A stretch of DNA of 29,022 nt, from positions 1 to 29,022 of the forward strand of contig MU119681.1 of assembly GCA_014904845.1 (NCBI GenBank), written 5' to 3'. Below are positions 17,854-28,862 of this stretch, piece by piece (within the stretch, counting starts at the first letter, position 1; the number at the start of each line of letters is the position of its first letter). Source of the stretch: Acephala macrosclerotiorum. Taxonomy: Eukaryota; Ascomycota; Leotiomycetes; Helotiales; Mollisiaceae. Made by a program: the position numbers and the translations under genes. The notes under the pieces are model-generated. The model did not search any database. It worked only from the letters and a program-made list of their open reading frames with translations, and was not told where the DNA came from.

Positions 17854-19204
17854 ATGGCGCGTGTCTATGCAGATGTCAACCAGCAGATGCCACGGTCCTA
17901 CTGGGACTATGACAGCGTGAACATTACCTGGGGCGTCTTGGAGAACTATGAGGTGGTACGCAAGATCGGTAAGTCTACGAGTCCTGCGCTCTCCGCTTTT
18001 CACATGCAGGGCTAACAAGGTATGCTCGAACAGGACGAGGAAAGTACTCGGAGGTCTTCGAAGGCATCAACGTCGTCAACTACCAGAAATGCGTTATCAA
18101 GGTGCTCAAGCCGGTGAAAAAGAAGAAGATAAAGCGAGAAATCAAGATCTTGCAGAACCTGTCCGGCGGCCCGAACATCGTCGCTCTGCTGGATGTGGTT
18201 AGGGACCAACAAGTAAATCAATCCTCTCTTCAGTATGACCCAAAGTCTGCGCCCAAAGCTGGGGCAGGGAAATCAGCGCGTGATGGATATGTTGCATCAG
18301 ATGAAGAAAACAACGACTCATACTTTATGCAGAGCAAAACGCCGTCCCTAATCTTCGAGTATGTTAACAATACAGATTTCCGCTCTCTATACCCAAAATT
18401 CGTCGACTACGATGTCAGATATTACATCTACGAGCTGTTGAAGGTACGAGACTTGAGGTTTGTACTCGTGATACGCTGCTAATATTCATAGGCACTCGAC
18501 TTCTGCCACAGCAAGGGTATCATGCACAGAGATGTTAAGCCACACAACGTTATGATCGATCATGAGCAACGCAAGGTGGGTTTTCAGCCTCACATTTATG
18601 GTTAGATACTAATCATGCATAGCTACGACTTATCGACTGGGGTTTGGCCGAATTCTATCACCAAGGAACCGAGTATAATGTCCGCGTCGCATCGAGATAC
18701 TTCAAGGGTCCGGAGCTATTGGTCGACTTCCAAGAATACGACTACTCCCTCGACATGTGGTCATTGGGTGCTATGTTTGCATCAATGATCTTCCGCAAAG
18801 AACCCTTCTTCCATGGAAACAGCAACTCCGATCAACTAGTCAAGATCGCGAAGGTCCTTGGTACGGAAGACTTGTTTGACTACCTTGACAAGTACGAGAT
18901 CGAGTTGGATGCACAATACGATGATATCCTGGGTCGGTTCCCCAAGAAGAACTGGCACAGCTTCGTCAACTCCGAAAACCAGAGATTCGTTACCAACGAG
19001 GCTATCGACTTCTTGGACAAGCTGCTTCGATATGACCATCAAGTTCGTCTCATCTTACTCTAAATCTATTACTGCTGCTAATTTACCGTCTAGGAGCGAT
19101 TGACTGCAAAGGAAGCTATGGCCCATCCCTTCTTCGCCCCTGTCCGCGAAGCCGAGCAACGAACTCGCTCTGGTGCCGGACCAGCTGCTATCGCAGCGAG
19201 CTAA
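17854..19204 (+). CDS. CKA1: Casein kinase II catalytic subunit alpha
   Basis: Six coding exons (17854-17968, 18034-18212, 18333-18443, 18492-18575, 18623-19042, 19094-19204) give 339 residues, the normal CK2 alpha length. CK2 is a constitutively active acidophilic Ser/Thr kinase that works as a tetramer with two beta subunits in nucleus and cytoplasm. Visible: [10 protein letters not shown] start with the activating N-terminal segment, glycine loop [11 protein letters not shown] (39-49), ATP lysine K61, the basic cluster KKKKIKR (67-73), HRDVKPHN with catalytic D149, DWG at 168-170 (CK2-specific in place of DFG) and the [20 protein letters not shown] blocks. The third exon starts after a 120-nt intron that is stop-free and in frame. 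The donor of the last intron is a weak GTTCGT. It converges with ATG6. A CKA2-type name would be equally valid because fungi differ in copy number. Confidence 0.95.
18213..18332 (+). other. In-frame, stop-free 120-nt intron in CK2 alpha
   Basis: Donor CAA/GTAAAT and acceptor ATGCAG/AGC; a CTCAT branch-like site lies about 13 nt before the acceptor. Removing it joins VRDQQ to [13 protein letters not shown], the uninterrupted kinase family sequence. If retained it would insert 40 residues rich in Asp, Ser, Lys and Ala between beta strands 4 and 5, with no stop. Intron status rests on family continuity. Confidence 0.7.
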
Positions 19205-19720
19205 CCTTCCCACCGCACAACAATCTAACCAATCAAAGTCGTGACGAGTACTAGAACTCTCTGGTGCTCGAGTCACACGCCAAAACTTCTCTTCTGCCGA
19301 CATCTCATTGGCGAGCGTACAATTGAGCGCTTTTCTTTACCTTATCTTGCATGAAAGACCACAAGCATGGAGTCTCCACCTTTGGGAGAAGCGATTGATG
19401 ATTATGAGACGTGATGGAGGATGGCGTTATGAACTGACGGTGCTCTTGCAACACATACCCGAGAAAGAACGATGGGATACTAGCACGGGACTCTTGGGGC
19501 AGTGGATGGATTGAGATAAAATTGAGCGTGTATTGGCGGGATGGGGGAGCAATAATGCGGTGGGGGCGTTGTAGATAGCGTGGAAGCATTTAAGACTCCT
19601 CATTTCTCTTTCACTTCGTCTCTATTTACTTCAGATGTGCCATGGACACCCAAAATGCCCCTCCACAATCTAGCACCGTAATCCAAACTCCGGAAAAGAT
19701 CACATGCCCTCTTCGTTATA
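19205..19720. other. Intergenic, convergent 3' ends of CK2 alpha and ATG6
   Basis: 516 bases. Open frames on both strands (19308-19514, 19305-19589) are mutual shadows without motifs. Expected to contain both 3' UTRs; nothing else seen. Confidence 0.6.
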
Positions 19721-21254
19721 TCATACACCTCGACGACTGCTCGCTGCATTTACATTACTGGCATGAGCAAGCAAGAACTTGCAGCACGTCAACGTAAACT
19801 TGCAGGCTCGACTCCACGCATCATCCTGCGCTATTCCCAACTTGATACTCACATCCCCAATCATTGCACCCTCGATCTTATACGGCAACGCCAGTCCTCT
19901 TCCACTCTCGCTCCCTCTAGCAGACTCTGCTTCTACGTAAGCTCCAAGCTGTCGCATGCATTCTAGGAAAGCTTCCATTGCGATGTCAAATCGCCGGTGC
20001 ATGAACGTTAGCCCTAGAGGCATGTCGCCGCTAGAATAGAGCTCAAGAATGTGTTTCTTTCCTGCCCGTGTGCTGTTGCGTGAGGCTGAGGGGTTGGGTG
20101 TTTCGTAGCGGATAATTCGGGAGGTTGAACCCATGGGTTGGAGTTCGTAGCCTTGGAACTTGTAGCCTAGTTTATCTGCTACTGTTTGTAATAGGAGAAC
20201 TGTATGTCCCCAAGCAGCGTTAATCTCGGGCCAGTCGACTGGGACGTTGGAGAGTCGTCCTAGTCGTAGACCATTGATCGTGCCAAATTTACCATCGTGA
20301 GAGATGCAGAAGGTATCATTGTAGACATTTGTTCGTTGGAGTTTCTCCAGGAGTTGACTATCGTGATCGTATTGGAGGTTCACACTGTCTCGGACATTCT
20401 GGAATTCTGCAAGCTTCATGGCAAAAGCGTTACGGTCCCGCCAGAACTTCTCTTCTTCGATGTCTAGTGATTGCGCTTCTTCTTCGAGTTGGGCGATCTC
20501 CTTATCCACTGTTGCTTTCTCCGCTTCTAGCTTCTTGAGCTCTGCGATAGCGGCTTCTTCTTCCTTGCGGGCTCTAGCTAGAGCCTCTTGTGATTCTTGA
20601 ACCTCTTCTTCAGTCGGTATCTCAGCGTTGACTTGCTTGAGGAAGCTAACATAGGCATCCCTTTCTTTTGTCGCCGCTTCCAATCTTCGTTGTAATCCTG
20701 AGACCAGCAAATCCGTACATTCCGTGCATACTGGATGGTCGATGTCTGATCGTGCAGACAGTATTTCGAATAGCCTCGATGCTCGCTCCATATCCTGAGA
20801 CATTGCTTTCCCCTCGTCATCTCCATCAATAGCAAGGACCTCATCATGTCGACGATTCCTGGGATTTGTATCTTCGGGCGATTTCACGACCGACGGTGGT
20901 ACCACTTGTGACTCTGTGAGCATCACAAATGACATGGCTGGATTGCCTAGACTTGGAGGGGCCGTATCGCTCCTACTGCTTGGCGCGAGATGCCGCCTGA
21001 TAGATGGAGGTCCGGCATTTTTGGAGACTTGGTCGTAGAGCTTTCGTCGTTCTTGGGGATAGGCTGGTCGAGAGGATATATTCTTGGGGTATTGCTGGGA
21101 GGTTGCGCCTCTGACTGTCAGTATAGAAGTCCAACCATCAGCAGGTTGGGAGGGCAAAGTCACCAACTAGAAGATCAAATGCCGCTGGGTTGAGGTCCTC
21201 CAAAGAGCTATCTAGCTTCAGTGGTGTCCGGCATTTCTGACAGTATATCGGCAT
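19721..21254 (-). CDS. ATG6: Autophagy protein Atg6 / beclin 1 (Vps30)
   Basis: Two exons, 21254-21164 and 21114-19721, joined across a 49-nt intron, give 494 residues. Atg6 is the scaffold subunit of the class III phosphatidylinositol 3-kinase complexes with Vps34 and Vps15, acting in autophagosome formation and vacuolar sorting. The N-terminus MPIYCQKCRTPLKLDSSLED has the conserved CxxC, and a second CTEC is near residue 160 (CxxC-type zinc pair). A BH3-like stretch sits around SFVMLTES (about 92-99). A long coiled coil (about 165-290, rich in E/K/L/A heptads) leads into the evolutionarily conserved domain (about 295-494) with GTINGLRLGRL, VDWPEINAAWG, LLLQTVADKLGY, the aromatic finger region, and ACKFTLTCCKFLLAHAS at the end. 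Divergent from SCM3 with 352 bp between start codons. Confidence 0.95.
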
Positions 21255-21606
21255 GTTGCTGGAGGTAGTCGCTCAAGCCGTTTGGATCGTCGCATTCATA
21301 GTATCGTGCCTATATGACCAGGAGGTACATCATGCGAGCCGAAATTGATTCACCATTGTCCAAGGTTCAAATGTTGACGGCAAGGATTATGGTGTCCTAG
21401 AGCTTAGAGGTCATTCGCGATCAGGCTAACCACGAGGCTAGCTTTATGCAAGCCCCGCGCTAGTGATTATCATAATTTATGCAAAACACTATACTCTCAT
21501 CGCAACGCGAACTCGACGCGCCGGGACCAGAAAATCATATGCGACATCGGCGATCCACGATCGCATACCTCGAAACAAAGTGCTGAGATGCTACGGAACA
21601 TTCAAG
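21255..21606. promoter_or_regulatory. Divergent promoter ATG6 / SCM3
   Basis: 352 bp between the start codons. No obvious TATA box. The plus-strand frame stays open upstream of the SCM3 ATG back to 21463, but that stretch has no acidic or conserved character and is treated as leader. Confidence 0.5.
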
Positions 21607-24600
21607 ATGGAGCCATTTCCAAAGCGACAGAGATTATACTCCCCGATAGGTCCCTCCTTTCCGCAGAGCTTCGACAGTGAGGAGGCATATTACGAAGACG
21701 ATTTGGATGATTTCATTGTGGACGAGGAAGAGGAAGAGGAAGAGGAGGTCGAAGACGCGCAATTGGACTTCGATCCGGAATCAGATCTGCAGCAGAAACG
21801 CGCGCGATTAGACTACAAGCTTAAGTCTACATTTGAAGCTATATTTGAGAAGTATGGGAAGGATTTCGACGGGGTGGGGGATGAGATTGATCTTGCGACA
21901 GGCGAAATCGTGGTCAACAATGGACATATCCTCGAGATGCTGGACGAAAGAGATGCTGGTGATGTTGGTCGAGCACAAAGTATTCCGACAGAAGTTACCG
22001 AAGAATCGGAAGATCTTCCAAGTAGTGCTTTGGAAGAGGCCTCAGAAATCGATGAGGAGGACGACGAAGAGCTGGAGCATGAGGGTAGCGAAGAAGGCAG
22101 CGATGATGATATGCTAGAGGATGACATGATTCTGCGCGGCTTCTCCCAAGCAAATCGATTCCTACGAGCATCGCCTGAATTGGGTTCTCTGAGAAAACCG
22201 GCAGTTCCGCCGCCAAAACCTCGAAAAGTTCATATGCAACCTCCAGCTGTTCCCCAAAAGGCGTTACCGTCACGATCCGAAATACTGGCTCAATTCGGTC
22301 CCAAGCTTGGACCACAAATTGTGGAATACGTTTCGAAACAGTCGCTCCCAGATAATCTCCACGTCGAGCCAGCGTGGAGAGCCCCTGAGATTCCGGGATT
22401 CGAGCCGCGGAAACGAGAGTCCAAGAAACATGTCGTTCTCCCCCCTGAGCCTGAACGCTCTCCCTCTCCCGAGGAAGCAACATCAATATGGGCATTGCCA
22501 CGCGGGCGTGGACCGAACAAAGTCCGCCCTAACAACAATCTCAATTTCAGGGGAGACAACTCGGCTGGCATCAAGCATCAAGACAGATTCGCTATTGATC
22601 CGCTCAGTTTACAGCTTGACTTGGGAAATCTTGATCAAATATCACCCCCGAAGAGGAGGAGAAACAGGTTCACGGACGAAGATGATCAGGTTCTCCTTGA
22701 TTGGGTGACTCGTGTACGACACAGAGGCTTGACTCTCAATGATCCGTTGTGGAAAGAGCTCGAAGCGACTGTAAGTGATCTGGTGTATAAGAAGATATTT
22801 TGTGGCTAACAGTGTATAGCGCCCATCTCATCCCTGGCAGATGTGGAAGAAACGCTATAAGCACCATTTCACATACCTCCTGACCAATTCCACGGAAGAC
22901 TCAGAAGTATCAGTTTCCGAGCCATCTGTGGACTCAGTTTATGTTGCACCTCAAAACATACCAGCACGTCGTGCAGATCCTCTGTCACACGGTATTTCCC
23001 AGCATACAGCGCACGATCGGCCAAATAGGGTTCGAAAACCAGCGCAGAAAGATTCGAGAATCATCACTTGGTCCGAAGCAGTTGATGCCTTGGAATCACT
23101 AGATCCTGACCTCCATGCCGGAATTATGGAAGACTCCAAAATGATGAAGACTAATAATCCCACTTTCGGTCACCAATCTTCTACGTCCTCGAAACAGGAC
23201 TTCAGACCAGCTACGACCACCAAACCGGTCGTTCAGCCTGGAGCCAATCGTGCTCCCAAGCCCCTTCCGAAAGAAGTCATCGATTTGACTGACCTCGATG
23301 ATGATCTGCCAGATGTCGAAGGCGCTCCTGTGCAAGAGCGACATCTGATACCTGGCGCTCCCTGCCCCCACGCAGAATGTAGGGCATATCCTACAGTTCT
23401 ATATCGGCTTCAGCGGCGTGACGAGGAAGAATTATCAGAGATGTGCTTGCACCTCTTCAGAGTACATCACACGACACCTTTTCCATGTGGCGAGACGAAT
23501 TGTGCTCGCAAAGGCGAGGAAGGATATTTCATGCAAGCGGACCTTGTCAGACATGTCAGAAATGCACATCCAAGTGTCAGTGCTCTTCATCGTCTACGGG
23601 GCCGTGTCGACTCTGAGCTGCTGGACCGCAACATTGAGCTCGCTACACCCCCAAGTGACCCAATTAGCAACTCGAATAGACCAACTAGTCAGCAAAGGGA
23701 TTCGGACTTTATGTCGCCACGCAAGGCTTCTACTACACGAAAGCCAAGCACCAGTCAGATGCGCTCCCCGACGTCTGATCCCGATCATACGCCGCGTGGC
23801 CTTGCTACAATTCATAGCGCATCACATTCTACGCCGATGACAAGTGTATCTTCGATGAGAGTGCATCATCCTTCAGCAACCAAAGCTCCAGTGGAGCAAG
23901 AATTCGACTATGGTAATATAGACAGCACAGATAGTCTTTCTATGCAGGCTCATCGAAGTACAATAGATAGTTCTGGTGGCTTGGGCTCCCAACACGTTCA
24001 GGTGCCTTCTAGCCTGGGAGCAGCATGGCCAAACGATGGAGTGGAAGCTCGTGCGGAGCGTCGCAATCCACTGCCAACTCCTGCGACTGCTACGGACGGT
24101 TCTGTGGGTCTAGCCTTCTCGTTCGTCGATGATAAGAACGCAAGGCGACGCAACACGGTATCAGATCAAGAACCGCAACTTGCTAAGCCTCAGACCTCAT
24201 CGAAGCTCCAGAAGCCCAAAGCCATGATCAATGAAACCCCAGATCCAACGTCCCCACAGGCGCAAGTCTTCTTCAAGGAGGTGGCTTCCGCTTCTTTTGC
24301 ACCGTCAAGCAACTTATCAGCATTCAAGCTGTCACGCCCTGCTCAGCCTGTTGGGCGAAATGCTATAGACCCTACGTATGAGTTCTCCGACGAGGAAGTC
24401 CAACCCGATCCTCTTCCTAAAGCTCCACCGCAGAAGACTGGCGAAAAACCAGAACGAGCAGCAACGATTGCCTCAATAAGGCCACTATCATCAGCCCTGA
24501 AAAGAGCTCGTGTTGCAAAGACACCAATAACTACCTACACAAAGAAGACACGACGAGTAGCGAAGCCTGCCCCAGCTCCTAAGCTTTCGTTCGCCACTCC

Positions 24601-25393
24601 TGCAGCCCAGAAAGCCATTCGACAATCTATCCTTCGTATGGCTCTCGACGCTGAAGACTTCGACGAGCTAAGTCTTGACAAAGAGGACGTTGTCCTAATC
24701 TCCTCGCAGCCGAGAACTAAGCCATTATCGAAACTGCACACGATTGTGAAGCAAGAAAATGCTATGAATACTCCTCGCCCTGTGTCTAGCGCAACCAACA
24801 GGGGGAAGAGGGCGTTTAGTACATTCCAAGAGCGCTCTTCCCCGGACGAATTGGCCGAGGAACAACCGTCTCCGTCCTCAAAAGCCACCGCTACTGCAAA
24901 ATCCCAGATCAAGGTTGAAGAGAATGTGTTGTTACCGGAGCATTCACCAAGCTTGCCAAAGCTAGACAAGGGAAAGCAGCGTGCAGATCCTTTGCCATCG
25001 TCGCACATAACTCCTTCGATCTCCGGTCGACAAATAGCAATCCGAACAAGCACTCCCTTGCTGAACCTAACACCATCCGGACCCAAAGAGATTCGCGACT
25101 CAGCAGGAGAAGAATCTTCACCAGCTCTGCCGACACAAAACTCCCCTCCCCAACGAGCTCGCACAAGACGCCAACGAGCAGCAGATAGCTCAAGCTCACC
25201 TCTGACGAACCTCTTGACGCCAACTCGCAAGAAACTTACAAATGATTTTCTGATGGCAGAACAGGTGACAGTCGTGGTGAAGACTCCTGGCGGGACGTTT
25301 CGGAGATGTGGGGAAGATAGCTTTTCGTGCGGGAGATCGTTTTGTTTTAGGTGTGGGAATCAGGACGTGACTGTACATGCTGCTGTAGGATAA
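21607..25393 (+). CDS. SCM3: CENP-A (Cse4) histone chaperone Scm3
   Basis: Two exons, 21607-22770 and 22820-25393, with a 49-nt intron, give 1245 residues. Scm3/HJURP deposits the centromeric H3 variant at kinetochores. Start chosen at MEPFPKRQR; an in-frame ATG 144 nt upstream adds unconserved sequence. Parts in order: acidic run (about 29-60); Scm3 core at about 64-115 (STFEAIFEKYGKDFDGVGDE followed by IDLATGEIVVNNGHILEM); acidic stretch (about 130-175); SANT/Myb-like domain at about 354-409 (RFTDEDDQVLLDWVTRVR, PLWKELEATRPSHPWQMWKK), split by the intron; a SUMO-interacting motif EVIDLTDLDDD at about 540-550; paired C2H2-like fingers at about 570-638 (CPHAEC..H, CGETNCARK..H..H); a long disordered basic/Ser region; and a C-terminal four-cysteine motif CGEDSFSCGRSFCFRCG. 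Large Scm3 proteins of this layout are known from filamentous ascomycetes. Confidence 0.9.
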
Positions 25394-25739
25394 AGAGGGA
25401 GTTTATGATACCAATTGATGTTCATTGCTGCATATTCGGTCCAAAGCGAGTGATTCTTGTTTGTGTCTTCTGTAAAGTCCCGGGACGGCACATGTGCTTC
25501 AGAGCGCGAGAAATTCAAAGTTACGAAGTTCCACTCGAACCTCTTGGTTGCCGTCTTCGACTCAAACAATTTGCCTCATGGATGCTCCCTTTTCTGCAAT
25601 GCGATGAACGGATATGTTGGATATATTGAGTGATGATCAAGTGACGCCTTACTTACCCCTCCTCCTCATACAAGGTGAGCCCCCACCAAAACCTTTTTCT
25701 GAACTTACTTTCTATCACCACGTCAAAATAACTTTATCA
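25394..25739. other. 3' flank of SCM3, normal-composition border
   Basis: 346 bases of ordinary base composition, still containing CpA, CpT and CpC dinucleotides. They should hold the SCM3 3' UTR. No gene supported; the open frame at 25351-25629 overlaps SCM3 and lacks motifs. Confidence 0.55.
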
Positions 25740-25985
25740 CCGTGAACGGGAATACACCACACTCCAATAGTTTCGCAAAACCGCTTAATATCATTATAGC
25801 AGGTGTAAGAATCGGTGGTCTCTTTATAACTATCTTGCGACTTTTAATCACAAAGTAATAATTTACGAATTATTTTATTTCGCTCTCAAAATAGGTCCTA
25901 CTATTCATTTTTTATTAAACATCAATAGATTTTTGTATTAGTATAAGATTTTGTTAGAAATTTTTGAAAGAGTTATTTGTAAATA
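25740..25985 (+). pseudogene. Decayed N-terminus of a FAD-dependent monooxygenase
   Basis: From about 25742 a frame reads NGNTPHSNSFAKPLNIIIAG and then VRIGGL, which is the N-terminal FAD-binding Rossmann start of salicylate-hydroxylase-like monooxygenases (family form IIIAGAGIGGL). It continues to about 25845, then a one-base loss shifts the frame. The next frame (25846-25938) reads NHKVIIYE, FALKIG, TIHFLLNINRFL, following the family order G-H-x-V-x-x-Y-E, then the E-I-G-A-x-I and P-N-x-x-R-x-L motifs. It ends at TAG (25939-25941). Altered residues (GAG to GVR, loss of P before N) fit C-to-T and G-to-A changes. No in-frame ATG is seen. Downstream homology fades into the AT block. Only the N-terminal third is recognisable, and the reading is by eye. 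Confidence 0.6.
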
Positions 25986-28821
25986 AGTTTTTTAAGATTT
26001 GTATTAGTAATATTAGAATACTCGAATATATCAATATATTACGTTCAATAATCGTAGTTTTTACGTATTGGATATAAAAATTGTTGATTGTTTAAAGAAC
26101 TAAATCTAAAATTAAAAATATTAATATATTTTCAATTTTTACGTTAGTTCTCTTTTAGTTAAAGCACGTAATAAGTACGTATATATATTTCGATACTAGT
26201 AATCTCTATTTTTATAGTAAAAATTCAATTTATTTTCTAACGTAATTTTCTATTTAATCGTAAACTTAATAAATAATTTTATAATTTAAAAATTTAATAC
26301 TTATAAAACGATTATAAAAAATCGTTTGTTTAAAAAAAACAAATAAAAAAATATCGTAATTATATTAATTATATTATAAATTTTTTGTAAAATTATAATA
26401 ATTTTATATAATACTAAATAAATAATTTTTTTAAAAAAAAAATCGCTTTAAAATAAAAAATATTTTTTAATTTTAATATTTTGTATTATATTTTTTTTTT
26501 TATATATATATATTTTATTTTAATTAAATTAAATTTTTCGTAAAATTAATATAAAATTTAATTTAATAATATTTTAATTATTATAAAAAAAATATTACAA
26601 ATTATATCGTTTTAATTTTTAATTATTTATATATTTGTAAAAAAAATTAAAAAAATATTAATTAATACGTAAATCGATAATTGAAATTAAAAAAATAATT
26701 AAATTAATAATTTAATTATTTTAAATACGAATTATAAATATTTTTTTTATTTATATTATATTTTATATAATTAATAAATTTTTATTCGTAATATTAATTA
26801 CGTTATATAATTATTAAAAATATTAATAATTCGATGTATTTTAAATACGATTAAATTTTTATAATATAATATTTTAATCGATTTAAAAATTAATTAATAA
26901 AATTAAAATTTATTAAAATTAATTTATTATAATAAAAAAATTGTATTTAATATTATTATTAATAAAATTAAAAATTTAATAATAAAATAAATAAATTAAA
27001 TAATTAAATATTTTAATTTATAATTTATATAATTAATTAATAATAATTAATTATATTTTTATATTTTTAAAAATTTAATTTTATTTTATTTTAAATTTTA
27101 TTTTATTTTTATTTATTTTTTTATTTTAATCGTAAAACTATTCGTATTAATAAACGTTTATAAAAATTTATTTAAATTGAATTTTATTATAATATTTATT
27201 AAATTATTATTTTTATATATTTATTATATTTTTTATAATTTTTTACGTTTGTACGATTATTTTAAAATTATAATATCGATTATAAAACGTTTTTTATTTG
27301 TTATTTTTAATTGTATTAAATAATTATATAAAAAATACAAATTCGTATAAATAATAATAAAAATATTAAATAAATCGAATTATTTTACGATTATATTAAT
27401 AATAAAAACTATTATAATTATTATATTTATTTCGTTAATTATTTCGTAAATTTTAAACGTTAAAACGTTTTTAATAATTTTTTTATATTTTATAAAATTT
27501 TAATATATTAAATTATTTTTTATTTTAAAATCGTTTTTCGTTTAAATTTTATTAACGATTATAATTACGTATTTAATTTACGAGTTTAAATTAATATTAT
27601 TAATATATAAATCGTTTACGAATACGAATATTTTAATTATTTTTAAATCGTATTTTATTTTTATTTTATAATTATATAATTTTATTATTAAATATTAATT
27701 AATTTGTAAATATTTTTTATTTTTTATTTATAATTTAATTTTTTTTAATTTTTAATTTTTTTAATTTATAAATTGTAATATTAATAATTTTAATATATTA
27801 TTTATTTATATATTAATAATTTTAAATATTTTTTTATTTTTTTTAATTAAAAAATAAAAATTATATATTAAAAATTATATTTTTAATTTAAAAATACAAT
27901 ATTTATAATATATAATAAATTAATAAATATTTGTTTTTACAAACTTATATAATAATTTTTTTAAAATAAATCTTTTTTTTTTAATAAATTAATAAAAATT
28001 ATTTATTAAATTAAAATTTATAATCATATATATATTTATATAACGTTTTATAATTATATTATAAAATTAAAATTATTTTTTAATTTATTTATTAAATAAT
28101 TAAAAATTTCGTAAAAATAAATTTTTTTAATTTGTTATTAAAAATTTAAATTACAATTTTCGTTTTTTCGTATAATTTATTTATTATTTTATTTTTAATT
28201 TCATATATTAATTTAAATTTAAAAATCGAAATATTTTTATATATAATTAAATTGTATTATATAAATTTAAAAACGTTTTTTATAAATAAAATTTTTTTTT
28301 ATTATAAAATTTTAAAAAAAAATTTAAATATAATAATAATTTTTTTTTCGTAATTTAATTATAAATTTTATATTCGTTTTTTATTTATTTATTATATAAA
28401 TTATATTAATTATAATTTTTTTTTATATAATATTAATCGAAATTTTTATTATTCGTAAAATTAAAATATTTTTATTTAAAATAAATCGTAAATTTAAATT
28501 TATTTTTCGTATTTTTCGATTATTTATAATATTTAAATTAATTTTTAATTAAAATTAAATAATTATTATTATTATTATTTTAATTTTTATTTTTTTATAT
28601 TATATTTATTATTTTTAATTTTTCGTTTTTTTATATAATTTTTATAAATTATTTTTTTATTAATTTTTTAATTTATAATTTAAATCGTAATATTAATTTT
28701 TTGAAGTTTAACGATTTTTATATTGAATATAATATACGTATAAACTCGTTATCGTTTTTAACGTCTATAAAGTTCGAGCTTTTTTTTTTTAATTAATTAT
28801 TGTTTTTTTTTTTTTTTTTTT

Positions 28822-28862
<41 letters not shown>

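Noticed and set aside
18213..18332. Treating the 40-residue CK2 alpha segment as constitutive protein
   Set aside because: It interrupts the kinase core at a point with no insert in the CK2 sequences I know (yeast Cka1 has its insert earlier, before the GGPNIV-equivalent), and both ends are good splice sites.
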